Made by a program: the position numbers and the translations under genes
DNA from: Microcaldota archaeon
GTDB lineage: Archaea; Micrarchaeota; Micrarchaeia; Anstonellales; Anstonellaceae
Length of the DNA: 5,904 bases
Direction: 5' to 3'
Assembly (NCBI GenBank): GCA_023248665.1
Contig: JAHFEC010000076.1
Location: forward strand, 1-5,904
In this document: piece after piece, positions 1 through 5,362 of the stretch
How the letters are laid out: every line of letters begins with the position of its first letter
Numbering within the stretch: position 1 is the first letter of the stretch
Notes under the pieces: generated by a model
The model's database searches: none
Seen by the model: only the letters and a program-made list of their open reading frames with translations
What the model was told of the DNA's origin: nothing

Positions 1-51
1 CCCCTTTCGCCTCCGCCCCCCGCCCATTCCGCCCCCTTGCATCCTCTGGTG

Positions 52-57
52 TTTTAA
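52..57 (+). promoter_or_regulatory. TATA-like box of the GTPase gene
   Basis: TTTTAA stands out in a C-rich stretch. Its centre is 26.5 bp before the ATG at 81, the distance expected for an archaeal TATA box when transcription starts at or next to the start codon. No Shine-Dalgarno sequence precedes the ATG. This supports a leaderless mRNA and favours ATG 81 over ATG 87. Nothing else is recognisable in bases 1-80. Confidence 0.5.
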
Positions 58-80
58 GCGCCGAACGCCCTATTCTCCTC

Positions 81-1301
81 ATGGCCATGGCGAATTTCAA
101 ACGGCGCACGTGGGCGATCGCGTCGCGCATGATACTCGAGGCGCATCTCGTGATCGAGGTCTGCGACGCGCGCGACATCGAGGGCACCCGCATCCGGCGC
201 CTCGACCGGGGCATTTCTGGCAAACTGATCATCAGCGCCACCAAAAGCGATTTGTGCGGGAAGGAATACGGCGCCCCCTTCACGCTGGGCGACGGCGCCA
301 CGGGCATCTACTGCTCCTCGCGCTCCAAAGACGGGGTGAACAAGCTCATCCATGTTTTGCGGGAGCGCGCCCGCGACATGGCCCAGCGCGGCAAGGGCCG
401 CTTCGATCCCGAGACCGGCCGGCGCACCATCGACATCCTCATCTTCGGCATCCCGAACGTGGGCAAAAGCTCGCTCATTAACGCCATCAGCGGCCGGCGC
501 GCCGCGCCCACGGGATTCCGCGCCGGCATCACGCGCGGCCCGCAATGGATCTCGCTCTGGCCCGGCGTGCGCCTCGTGGACATGCCCGGTCTGGTGGACA
601 ACCGCTTCAGCGCGCAGGACTTGGCCCTTTTCTCGGCCCTCGACGTGGAGAAGCTGCACGCGCCCGAAGAGGCGGCCGAGAAGATCGTCAAACGCTACCT
701 TGAATCCAAGGATCCGGGCCTTTTCATGCATTATGGCATAAAAGAGGGCACCGACCCCGAAGAGATACTGGCTTCCATCGCCGTGAAATACGGCAAACTG
801 CTCAAGGGCGGCGAGCCGAACATTCCGGAAGCGTGCAAATTCATCATCCGCGACTGGCAGAAGGGCAAGCTGAGCTGGGTGGAAGCCACCCCGGACGAAT
901 ACGTGGCGCGCGAGAAATTCGCGCAGGCGCAGATGCCTTATGTGCGCCGGCCGCAAAAAGAATGGCCGCCAAGCCCGTCCCAAGGCCAGCGCCCATCTAA
1001 CGACGAGCGCCCTTCGCCATCTGGCGGGCATCCCTCTTCGCCCCACGCTCGCAGTCCCGACGGCGAAAGTTCTCGCCCGTCCTCATCCGTCCGGCCCGAG
1101 GGCGCGCCTGATATTCGCGAGCCGCCCGCTTCCTTGCGCCCGCCCGCGCACGAAAAGACGCGCCCCTCCCGCTTCTACCCCCGCACGACGGACAGCAATT
1201 CCTCCCGCCGCGCCGGCCGCCCCTCGCGCCCGCAACGGCGCGAGAAGAATTACAAGCGCCCTGCCGGGCGCGAAAGGCAGCACCGGATGCACCGCCGCTA
1301 A
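81..1301 (+). CDS. Circularly permuted ribosome-assembly GTPase, YlqF/RbgA-YawG family, with long basic tail
   Basis: A 406-residue GTPase with G motifs in permuted order, the hallmark of the YlqF/YawG family, whose members help late ribosomal-subunit assembly in the cytoplasm. Seen in order: DARD at 29-32 (family DARxP position); G4 as TKSD at 54-57, with Thr where Asn is usual; G5-like SSRSKDG at 79-85; G1 P-loop GIPNVGKSS at 123-131; G2 threonine in GITRG near 151; G3 DMPGL at 167-171. A helical segment follows to about 280. Residues from about 290 to the end are low-complexity, rich in Pro, Ser and Arg, with the tripeptide RPS five times (304, 310, 332, 361, 380) and a basic end. This tail is extra relative to the usual family core and is probably disordered and RNA-contacting (inference). 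ATG 81 is chosen over ATG 87 from the TATA spacing. The GTPase family is secure; the exact ribosomal substrate is unknown. Confidence 0.88.
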   Translation: MAMANFKRRTWAIASRMILEAHLVIEVCDARDIEGTRIRRLDRGISGKLIISATKSDLCGKEYGAPFTLGDGATGIYCSSRSKDGVNKLIHVLRERARDMAQRGKGRFDPETGRRTIDILIFGIPNVGKSSLINAISGRRAAPTGFRAGITRGPQWISLWPGVRLVDMPGLVDNRFSAQDLALFSALDVEKLHAPEEAAEKIVKRYLESKDPGLFMHYGIKEGTDPEEILASIAVKYGKLLKGGEPNIPEACKFIIRDWQKGKLSWVEATPDEYVAREKFAQAQMPYVRRPQKEWPPSPSQGQRPSNDERPSPSGGHPSSPHARSPDGESSRPSSSVRPEGAPDIREPPASLRPPAHEKTRPSRFYPRTTDSNSSRRAGRPSRPQRREKNYKRPAGRERQHRMHRR

Positions 1302-1363
1302 GGAAAAACTCCCGGTCCGCGTTTTCCCCAGTTCTTCATTCCCGTCCAGCTTTTCCATTCCCA

Positions 1364-1371
1364 TTAAAATT
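1364..1371 (+). promoter_or_regulatory. TATA-like box of the thyX-like gene
   Basis: TTAAAATT lies in an otherwise pyrimidine-rich 91-bp gap between the GTPase stop and the next gene. The TTAAAA core is centred 26.5 bp before ATG 1393, which fits leaderless initiation there and argues against the longer in-frame extension upstream. It suggests the gene is transcribed separately from the GTPase gene. Confidence 0.5.
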
Positions 1372-1392
1372 CTTCTTTCCCATACTCTTGGC

Positions 1393-3051
1393 ATGGACGA
1401 ATTCACGCCCGAACAGAAAGCCCTGCTCTCCCGTTTTTGCACCAACACCGATCAGCCCGTCTTCGGGCTGGTCAACCTGCCCCAAGTGGTCTGCGGCGCC
1501 TTGTTCTCGCGCTACTCGCGCTCCACCAAATCGGCGCGGCGCGTGCTTCTGGAAGAGTTCATCCAGAACCCGGACATGAAGTTCGAGGAAATCGTCGGAG
1601 CCGCCGGCGTCCCCGGAGCTGGAGCGGGCGGTTCATCCTCTTCGGCCTCCTCGCAGCTGGTCGCCACGCAAAAGGCCGAAGCCTTCTACGACCGCGTCCT
1701 CGTGGGCTACGGCGACGATTCCGTCGCAGAATTGGGCGGAGCGCACCTGGCTTGCGAGGAAATCTCAAACTTGGCCACCAAATTCGTGCAGGATGCGCGC
1801 ATCGGGCTGTCTCCTCTTGAGAAAAGCACCCGCTACGTCTATTTCCACCAGAAGGATCCACAAGGGCATTACCGCTACTACCGGGGCGCCGAGATCGCGG
1901 ACGACATCGAATACCTGCGCGCCTGCGACATGCTTTTTGACGCCTACGTGAAATTGCAGGCCCCGCTGGCGGAGTTTCTCAAGAAGAAATACCCCAAACC
2001 CGTCCCGCCCGCCGGCGAGGCGCCCCTCTCCGACCGGGCGTACGAATCCACCATCAAGGCCAAAGTCTGCGACCTGTTGCGCGGCCTTCTTCCCGCCTCC
2101 ACGCTGACCAACACGGGCCTGTATGGAAACGGCCGCGCATTCGAGTATCTGCTCACGCGCATGTATTCCTCGGATTTGCCGGAAGTCAATCGCCTGGCCG
2201 GTGAAATGCAGGGCGAGCTGGCCAAAGCCATCCCATCTTTCGTCAAGCGCGCCAACGACAGGCACGGGCAGGCCACCCAAAGCTATTGGAAAAGTTGCCG
2301 GCAAAATACAAAAGAGAGAATCGGGGAGTCGGATCCGGCCTCGACCGCAGACGCCCATGCGTCCGAAGTCGAACTCATCGAGTACGACGAAAAAGCAGAA
2401 GAGAAAATCATCGCAAGCATCCTGTTCTCCAACGGCATGGACTACGCCCGCGCGAAAAAGAAGGCCGGCTCGCTCCCGGACGCCGAACGCCTCTCCCTGC
2501 TCTCCGCCTATGTCGGCGAGCGCGCCAACCGCCGCCACAAGCCCGGCCGCGCGTTCGAGCATGCGCATTACACCTTCGCTTTCTGCGCAAATTTCGGCCA
2601 GTTCCGGGATTTGCACCGGCACCGCATGCTCACACAGGAAAGGCAGCTTCTCTCATGCGACTGGGGCTACGACGTGCCGGCCGAACTTAAGGAAGCCGGC
2701 CTGTCGGCCGAATTCGAGGAGGCCGTCAAGCGCGCCCAAGGCGCGTATGCCCATCTTCTCGAAGCCAAGGGCCCCATCCTGGCCCAATACGCCGTTCCCA
2801 TGGCGTATCGTTTGCGCTGGTATTTCCATCTCACCTTGCGCGAGGCGTTCCACCTCATCGAGCTGCGCTCGATGCCGCAGGGCCACGAGGACTACCGGCG
2901 CATCGCCATCCAGATGCACGACCAGCTTCTAGGCGTGCATCCGCGCCTCGCATCCTTCATGAAATTCGTCAATAGGGAGAATGTTGCGCTCGAAAGGCTG
3001 GAATCGGAAAAGAAGATCGACGAGAAACTCAAGAAGCTCGGCCAGAAATAA
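1393..3051 (+). CDS. thyX: Tandem two-domain ThyX-like (FAD-dependent thymidylate synthase family) protein
   Basis: A 552-residue protein, about twice the length of ordinary ThyX (roughly 220-250), which makes dTMP from dUMP with FAD, NADPH and methylenetetrahydrofolate. Both halves look like whole ThyX folds. N half: GDDSVAELGGAHL at 107-119, then DARIGLSPLEKSTRY at 134-148, which aligns residue for residue with the ThyX signature RHRxxSxNExSxRY but has DAR for RHR; a GNGRAFEYLLTRM segment follows at 245-257. C half: a domain-start-like VELIEYD at 326-332, EHAHYTF at 389-395, an intact RHR at 409-411 that continues as MLTQERQLLS and lacks SxRY, then YAVPMAYR at 466-473 and TLREAFHLIELR at 481-492, typical of the ThyX C-terminus. 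A Gly/Ala/Ser-rich insert lies at 74-88 and a charged linker near 300-330. ATG 1393 is set by the TATA spacing and by where homology begins. The family is secure; thymidylate synthase activity is not, because neither signature is complete. Confidence 0.82.
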   Translation: MDEFTPEQKALLSRFCTNTDQPVFGLVNLPQVVCGALFSRYSRSTKSARRVLLEEFIQNPDMKFEEIVGAAGVPGAGAGGSSSSASSQLVATQKAEAFYDRVLVGYGDDSVAELGGAHLACEEISNLATKFVQDARIGLSPLEKSTRYVYFHQKDPQGHYRYYRGAEIADDIEYLRACDMLFDAYVKLQAPLAEFLKKKYPKPVPPAGEAPLSDRAYESTIKAKVCDLLRGLLPASTLTNTGLYGNGRAFEYLLTRMYSSDLPEVNRLAGEMQGELAKAIPSFVKRANDRHGQATQSYWKSCRQNTKERIGESDPASTADAHASEVELIEYDEKAEEKIIASILFSNGMDYARAKKKAGSLPDAERLSLLSAYVGERANRRHKPGRAFEHAHYTFAFCANFGQFRDLHRHRMLTQERQLLSCDWGYDVPAELKEAGLSAEFEEAVKRAQGAYAHLLEAKGPILAQYAVPMAYRLRWYFHLTLREAFHLIELRSMPQGHEDYRRIAIQMHDQLLGVHPRLASFMKFVNRENVALERLESEKKIDEKLKKLGQK

Positions 3052-3069
3052 ACGAACAGAAGGCACATC

Positions 3070-3654
3070 CTAATTTTTTGCCCGCAGTATCTCGCTCCTT
3101 GCCTGCTCGAGCGAATGCCTCGCCTGATCCTGCTTGGGCTTGAAGTTGTGAAGCAGCGAGCCCGAGAACTTGATGACCGACAACTGGTCGTAGATGCTCG
3201 ACATCATTTCGAAGTAGTAGTTGGCCTCGTCATAGTTGTCGTGCCTCAACTGCTCGAGCATCTGGCGCCGGAATTCCCCGATGGCGTCGCACACGCCCAG
3301 CAAATACACCTGCGGCGGAATCTTCATCTCCTTCCACGTGGGCAAACTCTTGTGCTCCACGGCTGAAAGAAGCAGGCGCGCCTCCACCATCTCCTGCCAG
3401 ATCTGCTCAAAAAGGTATTCATATTCCGGTTCCGAGGCCGGCAATTGGGAAAGGCCCGCATCCAATTTCGCCAGTTCGGCCTTGGCTTCCTTCACCTCGC
3501 CGGAATGGAGCATCTTGATGGCGGTGGCGCAATGGCGCACGAGCGGCCGGCTCGCGCCGATGACCTTGTCCCTCGACTCCTCCCTCTTCTCCAAAATCGG
3601 GATGATGTCTTCAAGGGCGAGATTGACTCTTGGCGCGTTCTTTTTGGGTGGCAT
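3070..3654 (-). CDS. Translin/TRAX-family RNA-binding protein, probable single-strand RNase (archaeal C3PO-like)
   Basis: A 194-residue, all-helical protein of the translin family, which in eukaryotes forms the translin-TRAX (C3PO) RNase and in some archaea a homo-oligomeric barrel. The family core is clear: QVYLLGVCDAIGEFRRQ at 115-131, YYFEMMSSIYDQL at 146-158, SGSLLHNFKPKQDQAR at 164-179, and a closing SLEQARSEIL. The acidic residues that form the RNase site in TRAX have counterparts at the same spacing: E88 and E91 in QEMVEA, and D123 and E127 in DAIGE. This points to a catalytically competent TRAX-like subunit rather than an inactive translin-like one (inference). I choose ATG 3654 over a TTG two codons upstream, because ATG lies 26.5 bp from the shared TTTAAA box. 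Divergent from pyrH, convergent with the thyX-like gene. Likely cytoplasmic, acting on RNA fragments or tRNA-processing products; the substrate is not deducible. Confidence 0.88.
   Translation of the reverse strand: MPPKKNAPRVNLALEDIIPILEKREESRDKVIGASRPLVRHCATAIKMLHSGEVKEAKAELAKLDAGLSQLPASEPEYEYLFEQIWQEMVEARLLLSAVEHKSLPTWKEMKIPPQVYLLGVCDAIGEFRRQMLEQLRHDNYDEANYYFEMMSSIYDQLSVIKFSGSLLHNFKPKQDQARHSLEQARSEILRAKN
3074..3079 (+). terminator. Oligo-T terminator candidate for the thyX-like gene
   Basis: Six consecutive T on the + strand begin 23 nt after the thyX-like stop codon, the type of signal that ends archaeal transcription without needing a hairpin. The run is the antisense of the Lys-Asn codons at the end of the convergent translin gene, so the thyX-like transcript would overlap that gene's 3' end by a few bases. 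Only 18 bp separate the two stop codons. Confidence 0.4.
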
Positions 3655-3676
3655 ATCCAAGCTTTGTCAATTGGGG

Positions 3677-3684
3677 TTTTAAAG
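3677..3684. promoter_or_regulatory. Shared bidirectional TATA box between the translin gene and pyrH
   Basis: TTTTAAAG contains the palindrome TTTAAA (3678-3683), centred at 3680.5. The ATG of translin (3654, -) and the ATG of pyrH (3707, +) are each exactly 26.5 bp from that centre. It is the only A/T-rich core in the 52-bp gap. A single TBP site readable in both directions and driving two leaderless transcripts is the simplest reading. A G-run (GGGG, 3673-3676) flanks the box on the translin side; no clear BRE was identified on either side. Confidence 0.6.
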
Positions 3685-3706
3685 CATGACCTGCGTTTTA
3701 TCCATC

Positions 3707-4396
3707 ATGTCCGATTCCCTTGTCGTTCTATCGGTCGGCGGCAGCCTGCTCAACAATGGCAAGCCCGACGCCGACATGGCCGCCAAAATCGCCGGCGCCC
3801 TCAAATCCGCCGGGCTACCGCTGGGCATCGTGTGCGGCGGTGGCCAGCAAGCCCGCAAAAAGGCCGAAAAAGCCCGCAAAAAGAGCGGCAGCGAATTCGA
3901 GGCCGATCTGGCCGGCATCAAAATCACCTACAAGAACGCCGACTGCCTCCGCAAGGCGCTCGGGCCGGAGGCAGGCGTGAAAGTGTTCAAGGATTTCAAG
4001 GCGGCCAGAAAGGCCGCCCTCTCCCAAAAATACGTCCTGATGGGCGGCACCATCCCAGGCATCACCACGGATGCGGATTCGGCCCTGCTGGCCGAGGCCC
4101 TTGGCGCCAAGCGCCTCGTCAACCTAAGCAACACGGCCATCTACGACTCCGATCCGCGCACGAACCCGCAAGCCAAGAAGTTTTCGCGCATGGGCTACGA
4201 CGAGCTCATTTCGCTGGCCCTCAAGGGCGACCAGCGCAAAGCCGGCACCCATTTCGTGTTCGACATGCTGGCCTGCTCGCTCATCGCCCGCTCCAAGATC
4301 GAGACGCATTTCGTCGACGGACGGGATCTGGCCCAGATTCAGGCGGCCGTGCTGGGGCAGGCGCACGTGGGCACCGTGGTATGCTCAAACCCGTAA
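3707..4396 (+). CDS. pyrH: UMP kinase, archaeal type (amino acid kinase family)
   Basis: A 229-residue kinase that phosphorylates UMP to UDP with ATP, feeding UTP/CTP and, through reduction, dUMP. Seen: N-terminal strand then GGSLL at 11-15 (phosphate-binding loop); IVCGGGQQARK at 41-51; a helical UMP-site region with ITYKNAD at 73-79; the strongly typical GGTIPGITTDADSALLAE at 113-130; YDSDPRTNP at 146-154; and AGTHFVFDMLACSLIARSKI at 179-198. Length and order match archaeal UMP kinases. One oddity: where these kinases usually have a TNVDGVY-like nucleotide-binding stretch, this protein reads LSNTAIY (140-146), so the Asp-Gly pair is absent. ATG 3707 is preferred to the in-frame ATG 3686: it gives the usual short N-terminus and lies 26.5 bp from the TATA box, whereas 3686 would almost touch the box. 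Divergent from translin. Functionally it fits with the ThyX-like protein in pyrimidine supply. Confidence 0.87.
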   Translation: MSDSLVVLSVGGSLLNNGKPDADMAAKIAGALKSAGLPLGIVCGGGQQARKKAEKARKKSGSEFEADLAGIKITYKNADCLRKALGPEAGVKVFKDFKAARKAALSQKYVLMGGTIPGITTDADSALLAEALGAKRLVNLSNTAIYDSDPRTNPQAKKFSRMGYDELISLALKGDQRKAGTHFVFDMLACSLIARSKIETHFVDGRDLAQIQAAVLGQAHVGTVVCSNP

Positions 4397-4415
4397 AATC
4401 CGCCTGAAAACCCGG

Positions 4416-4434
4416 CACGAGCGGCCGTGTTTTT
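4416..4434 (+). terminator. Possible terminator of pyrH
   Basis: A short inverted repeat CACG / CGTG (4416-4419 with 4426-4429) is followed directly by TTTTT at 4430-4434, 20-38 nt after the pyrH stop. The hairpin is weak, but the T-run alone can serve in archaea. It lies between the convergent pyrH and glycosyltransferase genes. Confidence 0.35.
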
Positions 4435-4436
4435 GG

Positions 4437-4486
4437 CCCTATCTTATCTGCTCGTCTCCGGTTCCAGCCCTATCTTATCGGCTCGT
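4437..4486. repeat. Imperfect direct repeat at the 3' end of the glycosyltransferase gene
   Basis: Two 19-nt copies, CCCTATCTTATCTGCTCGT at 4437-4455 and CCCTATCTTATCGGCTCGT at 4468-4486, differ at one base and begin 31 nt apart. The right-hand copy contains the last codons and stop of the glycosyltransferase on the minus strand; the left-hand copy lies just beyond the stop. It looks like a small duplication of the gene's tail. No function is evident. Confidence 0.7.
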
Positions 4487-5171
4487 AGTATCTCGCCGGC
4501 TTCTTGAACACGTGCGACTTGAAGAAGTTCATGAAATGGAACGAGAGGTATTTCCAATAGCCCCATTTCCTTATCCGTCTTGTCGAATAATAGATTTTGG
4601 CATCCGGCACGAACACGATTTTTCCCCGCGAGCGCATGCGGTGCATGACGTCCGTGTCCTCGCCGGTCACGAGGTAGATGTCAAAGCCGCCCACCTGCTC
4701 GAACACGCTTTTTCGCACGGCCATGTTGTTTCCGTAGACGTAATCCAGGCGCAGCCAGTTGAAGACTGCCGCGGCGGCGAGCACCGAATACTTGAGCGCG
4801 AAATGCTCCAGCGGCCCGCTGTCCAGCGGCTCGATCATCCCGAAGGCGGCCACCACGTTCGGATCCTCGAACGCCCGGGTCATGCGGGCGGCCCAATGGG
4901 GGTCCGCCCGTCCGTCCGCGTCGGTGTAAAGCACCACCTCCCCGCCCGCCGAGCGGGTTCCGGTCTGCCGCCCGGCCGCGATGGTGCGCGTGCTTTCCGT
5001 GACGATCCGGTCGCAGTATTTCTTGGCGATCGGGACGGTCTTGTCCGTGGAATTCCCGTCCGCGACGATAAGTTCGAGGCGGCCCGCGTATTCCTGCGCG
5101 CGCAGGGACTTGAGCGTGCCTTCAATGCACTTCTCCTCGTTGAGGGCCGGCACGACGATGGACACTTTCAT
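4470..5171 (-). CDS. Family 2 (GT-A fold) glycosyltransferase
   Basis: A 233-residue GT2 enzyme that would transfer a sugar from a nucleotide-sugar donor, probably to a lipid or surface polysaccharide acceptor at the cytoplasmic side of the membrane. Seen: MKVSIVVPALNEEKCIEGTL at 1-20 (donor-binding first strand); IVADGNSTDKT at 35-45, with the nucleotide-binding Asp near 38; DAD at 84-86, the metal-binding DxD; YVYGNNMAVRKSVFEQVGGF at 145-163 near the acceptor site; TGEDTDVMHRMR at 169-180 with the ED catalytic-base motif; and RIRKW at 199-203, like the R/QxxRW motif of processive GT2s. There is no convincing transmembrane segment, only a mildly hydrophobic stretch at 129-140. Donor and acceptor cannot be assigned. 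The ATG gives a complete N-terminus. No TATA box lies at the usual distance; an IS-type hairpin begins 20 bp upstream, and the tnpA remnant is read in the same direction 28 bp away. Confidence 0.88.
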   Translation of the reverse strand: MKVSIVVPALNEEKCIEGTLKSLRAQEYAGRLELIVADGNSTDKTVPIAKKYCDRIVTESTRTIAAGRQTGTRSAGGEVVLYTDADGRADPHWAARMTRAFEDPNVVAAFGMIEPLDSGPLEHFALKYSVLAAAAVFNWLRLDYVYGNNMAVRKSVFEQVGGFDIYLVTGEDTDVMHRMRSRGKIVFVPDAKIYYSTRRIRKWGYWKYLSFHFMNFFKSHVFKKPARYYEPIR

Positions 5172-5176
5172 AAAAT

Positions 5177-5181
5177 CCCTC
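5177..5181 (-). promoter_or_regulatory. Possible Shine-Dalgarno site of the glycosyltransferase
   Basis: On the minus strand GAGGG precedes the ATG at 5171, with GAGG six bases away, a workable distance from the start codon. It is the only start in the window with a plausible ribosome binding site and no correctly spaced TATA box, consistent with translation from a longer mRNA that starts inside the neighbouring element. Confidence 0.35.
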
Positions 5182-5190
5182 GCAAGGAGA

Positions 5191-5210
5191 CCCCCGACTT
5201 TAGTCGGGGG
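5191..5210. repeat. Perfect hairpin at the left end of the IS element
   Basis: CCCCCGAC, a TTTA loop, then GTCGGGGG: an uninterrupted 8-bp, G/C-rich stem. Subterminal hairpins of this kind are what the Y1 transposase TnpA recognises in single-stranded IS200/IS605 ends. The stop codon of the tnpA remnant lies in the loop (5200-5202). The hairpin occupies the position where the glycosyltransferase's TATA box would be expected (centre near 5197.5). Confidence 0.75.
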
Positions 5211-5310
5211 AGGAATTGCGTTTTTCCTTCTCCTGCTCTTGAATGTATTTTGGGCACCAAACTAGATGACAGTTGATGTTGTATTTCGCATACGACGTTG
5301 TTCGCCCCAT
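5200..5310 (-). pseudogene. tnpA: Internally deleted IS200-type transposase gene (tnpA remnant)
   Basis: A 36-codon frame with ATG at 5310 and TAA at 5202-5200. Residues 7-22, YAKYNINCHLVWCPKY, match the first strand of Y1 transposases (the HLVWxxKYR region). The residues that follow, KYIQEQEKEKR from 21, resemble the extreme C-terminus of the same family (the KYIExQ-type end). Everything between is missing: the HUH metal motif, the catalytic tyrosine helix and the body of the roughly 130-150-residue protein. The joint falls on Lys-Tyr (AAATAC on the minus strand, 5245-5250), which could be shared by both parental sites, so an in-frame deletion by micro-homology is likely (inference). It cannot cut DNA. 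The ATG lies 26.5 bp from the centre of the element's TATA box, so the promoter appears intact, and transcription would continue into the glycosyltransferase gene. Confidence 0.72.
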
Positions 5311-5332
5311 AAGTATATTCTGAAAATCTACC

Positions 5333-5340
5333 TTTAAATA
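5333..5340. promoter_or_regulatory. Shared bidirectional TATA box of the IS element (tnpA/tnpB)
   Basis: TTTAAATA is centred at 5336.5. The tnpA ATG (5310, -) and the second of three clustered in-frame tnpB ATGs (5363, +) are both 26.5 bp away, the same geometry as the translin/pyrH promoter. A purine-rich GAAAAT lies just upstream on the + side (5322-5327) and could be a BRE. This spacing is the basis for choosing tnpB start 5363 over 5357 or 5366. Confidence 0.55.
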
Positions 5341-5362
5341 GGTTGCTGCGTAGAATATGTTT

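Noticed and set aside
54..1046. Long open frame on the minus strand opposite the GTPase
   Set aside because: It is complementary to a clear GTPase gene with all G motifs, and its Ala/Arg/Gly-rich translation shows no family pattern; G/C-rich coding DNA often leaves the antisense frame open.
940..1392. In-frame upstream extension of the thyX-like gene (151 extra codons)
   Set aside because: It overlaps the GTPase tail in another frame, is Pro/Ala/Arg-rich without ThyX similarity, and the TATA box at 1364-1371 lies downstream of it; homology begins at ATG 1393.
1765..2622. 285-codon open frame on the minus strand opposite the thyX-like gene
   Set aside because: It covers the conserved ThyX motifs in antisense and has no recognisable domain or promoter.
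3445..4407. 320-codon plus-strand frame spanning translin and pyrH
   Set aside because: It crosses two recognised genes and the shared promoter in the wrong frame; its sequence is Arg/Gly/His-rich noise.
4512..5276. Plus-strand open frame opposite the glycosyltransferase
   Set aside because: The minus-strand GT2 has all expected motifs; this frame is its antisense shadow running into the IS hairpin.
5274..5300. 11-bp hairpin with several G-U pairs in the tnpA/tnpB leader region
   Set aside because: Four wobble pairs make it weak, it lies inside the tnpA remnant coding sequence, and it is upstream of the predicted tnpB transcript start, so an RNA role is unlikely.
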